From assembly GCA_039811865.1 (NCBI GenBank), contig JBDHZK010000121.1, forward strand, positions 1 through 8,474: a stretch of 8,474 nucleotides of DNA, written 5' to 3'. This DNA comes from JBDHZK01 sp039811865. GTDB lineage: Bacteria > Actinomycetota > Actinomycetes > Propionibacteriales > Propionibacteriaceae. A program made the translations under genes and the position numbers. Each line of letters starts with the position of its first letter. Within the stretch, counting starts at the first letter, position 1. Below the pieces are notes generated by a model that was not told the DNA's origin, ran no database searches, and saw only the letters and a program-made list of their open reading frames with translations. Of this stretch, positions 5,692 through 8,474 are shown in pieces.

Positions 5692-6351
5692 ATGGCTAAA
5701 CGGACCCCCGTGCTGCGGGTGGCGGATCTGAAGAAGTCCTTCGGCCCAGTGACGATCGTCAACGGGTTCAGCTTGGACGTTTACGCGGGCGACGCGGTGG
5801 CCCTCACCGGACGCAACGGCGCGGGCAAGTCGACCGTACTGCGCTGCCTGGTCGGCGCGGACCGTCCCGACGAGGGGACCGTCGAGGTCAACGGCATCAA
5901 GATGAGCGAGACCAACCCCGAGATCCGGCGCGCGGTGGCGACCGTGATCGACGATCTCGACTTCTTTCCAGACCTGAGCGTGGTCGAACACCTCGACCTG
6001 CTCGCCCGCGCGCACGGCATCCCCGACGCCGACGACGCCGTGGACGAGGTGCTGAACGAGGTCCAGCTAGTGCCGCAGGCGGGCCAGTTGCCGGGGACGC
6101 TGTCGTCCGGTCAGCGACGGCGGCTCGCGCTGGCGACGGCGTTCGTCCGGCCGCGGTCGCTGCTGATCCTGGACGAGCCGGAGCAGCGCCTGGATATCGA
6201 GGGCGTTCACTGGCTGGCCGAGCGCCTTCGCGCCGAGCGCGAACGCGGGCTGGCGATCGTCATGGCCAGCCACGATCCGACGCTGGTGGACACCGTCGCC
6301 AACCGCATCGTCCGGATCGGCCCGGCGCGCGAAGTGGAGCCGGCCCAGTGA
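5692..6351 (+). CDS. ABC transporter ATP-binding protein
   Basis: A 219-residue cytosolic nucleotide-binding subunit, about the minimum size for one. Seen in order: Walker A GRNGAGKST (40-48, Arg where Pro is common), signature LSSGQ (137-141), Walker B LLILDE with catalytic Glu162, an unusual D-loop region EPEQRLD (162-168), and the switch His194 in MASHDPTLVD. The Q-loop position, six residues before Pro93 in IDDLDFFPDLSVVEHL, is Asp87 instead of Gln. Start ATG 5692 is favoured over the longer open frame because the upstream part is antisense to menG. There is no SD, and GAGAAT lies 7 bases upstream. The TGA overlaps the GTG of the membrane protein gene by 4 bases, so the two are almost surely partners. 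Overall similarity is to ABC-2-type exporter ATPases (CcmA-like). The cargo is unknown. Confidence 0.93.
   Translation: MAKRTPVLRVADLKKSFGPVTIVNGFSLDVYAGDAVALTGRNGAGKSTVLRCLVGADRPDEGTVEVNGIKMSETNPEIRRAVATVIDDLDFFPDLSVVEHLDLLARAHGIPDADDAVDEVLNEVQLVPQAGQLPGTLSSGQRRRLALATAFVRPRSLLILDEPEQRLDIEGVHWLAERLRAERERGLAIVMASHDPTLVDTVANRIVRIGPAREVEPAQ
6336..6339 (+). promoter_or_regulatory. RBS of membrane protein gene
   Basis: GGAG lies inside the last codons of the ABC ATPase gene, 8 bases before GTG 6348. With the GTGA stop/start overlap it supports coupled translation and fixes the start. Confidence 0.55.
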
Positions 6352-8096
6352 GCAAGCGCGGCCGGCGCAACCGCGCGAATGCCGGGATGCCGGAGCCTGT
6401 CGCGACCCTCCCCGACATCCCGGCGCCGACCGCACCGGGCAGCGGCGAAGCCGCCCTGCCGCCGCGCGGGCACGACGAGTTCTACTTCCTGCCCGACCGC
6501 GAGCCACAGCCGGTCAACGAAAACGAGCTGCGCCTCCTGGTCAAGAACTGGCGCCGCGGCCGCGCCACGCGCACGCTTTGGGGCGCAATCCAGGACGCCT
6601 ACGTGGCCGTCCTCAGCGCGCTGGTGATCGGCGCGATGGTGGTCAACCTCGTCCTGCGGGCGCAGCACACGATCTCCACCTGCACTTCGGTCTCGTGCCT
6701 TTCGGGCCGGACGCTCGTCCCCTGGGCGGCGGTTGCCGGCGCGTTTGCCCTAGCCCTTGGCGTGAGCCGGCTGTTCGGGCCCGTCCTGGCCTCGGCCGCC
6801 GAGGGCTTTTGGCTGATGGACGCCCCGGTTAGCCGGTCGCGGCTGCTGGGCCGCCGGCTTGTGGGCGCGGTCGTCATGGCCGGCCTGGTCGGGGCCCTGC
6901 TGGGTGCGGCGGTGGCCGCGCTGACCGGTTCGGCGCCGCTGGCCATCGGCGCTTGGGCGGCCGCGCTCGGGCTCGGCAGCGCCGGAATGGTCGCTTTCGC
7001 CGCGGCCGAGCAGGGTGCCGAGCGGATGGGCGTCGTCCGGGCGCTGCAGACGCTGTTCTCGGTGGTCGGCGTGGCCGCGATGGTGCTGGTGGTATCGATC
7101 GCCGCCGGCTGGCTGCAACTGGGCTTCCCGGACGACCTGAGCCTCACGATCGCGCTGGTCGTGGCGGGCGTCGGCCTGGTCGTCCTGGTCGGCGCCGCGA
7201 TCGTGGCGCGGGCTCGGTTGAACCGGATCCGGCGCGCGCGGCTGCTGAGCGGCGGTTCGTTGGTCAGCGGCATGCAGGGCGCGATGTTCGCGCTCGACCT
7301 GGGGCTGGTCCGCGACATCCTCGTCGATCGCGAGGCCGTCGAACGCGGCCATGTGAAGCCCACGAAGGGGCGCGGGCTGGGCATCCAGGCGCTGGTCTGG
7401 CGGGATGTCCAGAAGCTGCTGCGCTTCCCCAAGCCGCTGTTCGGGTTCGTGGTGAGCATGGTCGTCCCGTATGCGCTGGACGCGCTGGGAATGTCCACCA
7501 TCAACCCGTTCATCTCGGGGCTGGTGCTGGTCGGCGTCCTGGTGCCGTTCCTGAGCAGCCTGCGGGTGCTGACCCGCACCGGCGGACTGGCCCGGGCGCT
7601 GCCGTTCCCGACCAGCACGATCCGGACGGCCGCGATGGCCGTGCCTGGGATTCTGGCGGCGATCTGGGGCATGGTCGCGATGCCGGCGTTCTACGGGATC
7701 GCCAGCACGGGCGCGGACCGCTCGCTGCCGGATGCCGCCATGGTCGCCCTGGTTACCGCCGTGGCGGGACTGATGGGAGCCGTGCGCTGGGTGACGGCCA
7801 AGCCCGTGGACTTCGGCACGCCGATGATGGCCACCGGCGCCGGCGCGATGCCGCCGACGCTGATCTTCAACCTGTTCCGCGGCTTCGACATGGTGGCGCT
7901 GATCACCGGACCGGTGATGCTGGGCTGGAATCCGCTCTATTCCATCGCGATCGCGGGCGTGGCCTTCGTGTTCCTGCGCGGCACCTTCAGCATGGACGAG
8001 CTCCGCGCCCAAGCCGAGGCCCAGCAAAAGGAAGCCGAAAAGGCCAAGGCTGCCATGGCGTCCAAGGAAAAGATCAAGATCGACCGCCCGAAATAG
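6348..8096 (+). CDS. Large multi-spanning membrane protein, ABC-2-like permease partner
   Basis: A 582-residue integral membrane protein that most likely forms the membrane part of the transporter powered by the preceding ATPase. It resembles the large actinobacterial permease-like proteins I remember as DUF6297, an assignment from memory. The N-terminal about 75 residues are cytosolic, basic then Pro/Ala-rich, with HDEFYFLPDREPQPVNENE before a basic patch. About eleven hydrophobic segments follow: near 84-104, 122-145, 170-192, 197-220, 233-255, 266-286, 362-382, 388-406, 425-450, 463-480 and 513-543 (one or two). A cytosolic stretch of about 75 residues (287-361) splits the spans into two halves, as in duplicated ABC-2 domains. 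The extracytosolic loop after the first span holds two cysteines (CTSVSC, 112-116 region) that could form a disulfide. The last 35 residues are a charged Ala/Lys/Glu coiled-coil-like tail. Start GTG 6348 is set by the overlap and an upstream GGAG. Confidence 0.85.
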   Translation: MSKRGRRNRANAGMPEPVATLPDIPAPTAPGSGEAALPPRGHDEFYFLPDREPQPVNENELRLLVKNWRRGRATRTLWGAIQDAYVAVLSALVIGAMVVNLVLRAQHTISTCTSVSCLSGRTLVPWAAVAGAFALALGVSRLFGPVLASAAEGFWLMDAPVSRSRLLGRRLVGAVVMAGLVGALLGAAVAALTGSAPLAIGAWAAALGLGSAGMVAFAAAEQGAERMGVVRALQTLFSVVGVAAMVLVVSIAAGWLQLGFPDDLSLTIALVVAGVGLVVLVGAAIVARARLNRIRRARLLSGGSLVSGMQGAMFALDLGLVRDILVDREAVERGHVKPTKGRGLGIQALVWRDVQKLLRFPKPLFGFVVSMVVPYALDALGMSTINPFISGLVLVGVLVPFLSSLRVLTRTGGLARALPFPTSTIRTAAMAVPGILAAIWGMVAMPAFYGIASTGADRSLPDAAMVALVTAVAGLMGAVRWVTAKPVDFGTPMMATGAGAMPPTLIFNLFRGFDMVALITGPVMLGWNPLYSIAIAGVAFVFLRGTFSMDELRAQAEAQQKEAEKAKAAMASKEKIKIDRPK

Positions 8097-8138
8097 GACG
8101 CCCGGAGATCGTCCCCTGAGCTTGTCGAAGGGGCGTCC
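8096..8138. terminator. Inverted-repeat terminator between convergent genes
   Basis: GGACGCCC (8096-8103) and GGGCGTCC (8131-8138) are perfect reverse complements around 27 bases, starting on the last base of the permease stop codon. Nested within, CCCCT (8113-8117) can pair with AGGGG (8129-8133), an alternative fold because the right arms share bases. The inner part contains CTGAGCTTGTCGAAGGGG, the reverse complement of a TTCGACAAGCTCAG core that I recall as a very common dispersed intergenic element in actinobacterial genomes. Its place between two convergent stops fits a bidirectional terminator. Confidence 0.6.
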
Positions 8139-8179
8139 GGCGTCCAGTTGAGCCGTCGAGCGTTTGGGACTGCTTGGGC

Positions 8180-8474
8180 TCAGGTGCGCAGGATGGCGTC
8201 CGCTCGTTCTCGGGTTCGGTCGGTTTCGAAGTGCTCGGCTTCTTGGATCGCCCATCGTTCCCAGTGGGGGCGGTAGGCGTCGCCGTCGCGTTCGAGGCCG
8301 CGGGTCATGCGGACGTCGCGGTCGGCTTCGACCCATAGCAGAGCTGCAAGGTGTTTGGGATGGGCACCTGCTGTGACGCCTTCGACGACGAGCCAGTCCG
8401 TGGCCGGGACGGCGACGGTTTCGGCGTATTCGCCAGCGTCCCAGTCGTAGCGGCGGTATTGGCCGTCGGCTCCG
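8180..8474 (-). CDS. Uridine-kinase-like P-loop protein (N-terminus outside window)
   Basis: On the minus strand an open frame enters at 8473 and runs 97 residues to TGA 8182-8180. No start is visible, so this is the C-terminal part. It reads YRRYDWDAGEYAETVAVPA, then DWLVVEGVTAG, LLWVEADRDVRMTRGLERDG and a final helix HWERWAIQEAEHF with ERADAIL. The RYDW motif, the hydrophobic-strand-plus-EG(V) Walker-B-like element and the RGLERDG lid-like segment match actinobacterial uridine-kinase-like P-loop proteins that phosphorylate nucleosides or related small molecules. The Walker A motif would be beyond 8474, so catalytic competence cannot be judged. Arg codons include four CGA among about a dozen, more than in the neighbouring genes, a weak compositional difference. 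It converges on the permease gene. Confidence 0.8.
   Translation of the reverse strand, partial: GADGQYRRYDWDAGEYAETVAVPATDWLVVEGVTAGAHPKHLAALLWVEADRDVRMTRGLERDGDAYRPHWERWAIQEAEHFETDRTRERADAILRT

Noticed and set aside
5590..6015. N-terminal extension of the menG frame over the ABC gene
   Set aside because: It is antisense to a well-supported ABC gene, and the family N-terminus begins at SRASLDK, just after GTG 5589.
6750..8336. 528-codon minus-strand frame opposite the permease gene
   Set aside because: The composition is dominated by Arg, Gln, His, Asp and Gly repeats typical of antisense high-GC frames. It has no motif and runs through the terminator and the kinase-like gene.

Overview
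The window is from a high-GC, Gram-positive-like bacterium, almost certainly an actinobacterium. It is very GC-rich with strong G/C third positions, it encodes menaquinone biosynthesis (menD, menG), several genes start with GTG, and several first genes of transcription units look leaderless (a -10-like hexamer 6-7 bases before the start codon and no Shine-Dalgarno). The exact family cannot be fixed from the sequence alone.

Layout: (1) 1-1595, + strand, the nearly complete 3' part of menD, followed by a small hairpin. (2) 1596-1765, a palindrome-rich intergenic stretch with a probable leaderless promoter. (3) 1766-2098, + strand, a small acidic helical protein I do not recognise. (4) A convergent junction, then a minus-strand block read right to left: menG (5589-4888), a TM0106-type RecB/Cas4-like nuclease with a second RNase-H-fold domain (4891-3128), a NUDIX hydrolase (3125-2640), and a VOC/glyoxalase-fold protein (2553-2167). 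The first three are tightly packed (4-base ATGA overlap, then a 2-base gap) and look like one operon. The VOC gene has its own promoter-like sequence. (5) A 102-bp divergent gap, then a + strand pair: a small ABC ATPase (5692-6351) and a large multi-spanning membrane protein (6348-8096) overlapping by 4 bases, most simply an ABC-2-like exporter or membrane-remodelling system of unknown substrate. (6) A 43-bp inverted-repeat structure ends this unit, facing a minus-strand gene cut by the window edge (8474-8180) that encodes the C-terminal part of a uridine-kinase-like P-loop protein.

How it works together: menD and menG are two steps of menaquinone (respiratory quinone) synthesis, on opposite strands and separated by unrelated genes. 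The nuclease and NUDIX protein co-transcribed with menG suggest coupling of a housekeeping methyltransferase to nucleic-acid or nucleotide maintenance, but the link may be only positional. No mobile element, CRISPR array, tRNA or rRNA is visible. Nothing here proves a new system. The best candidates for a second look are the ABC ATPase/permease pair (Asp where the Q-loop Gln should be) and the two-active-site nuclease fused into the menG operon.
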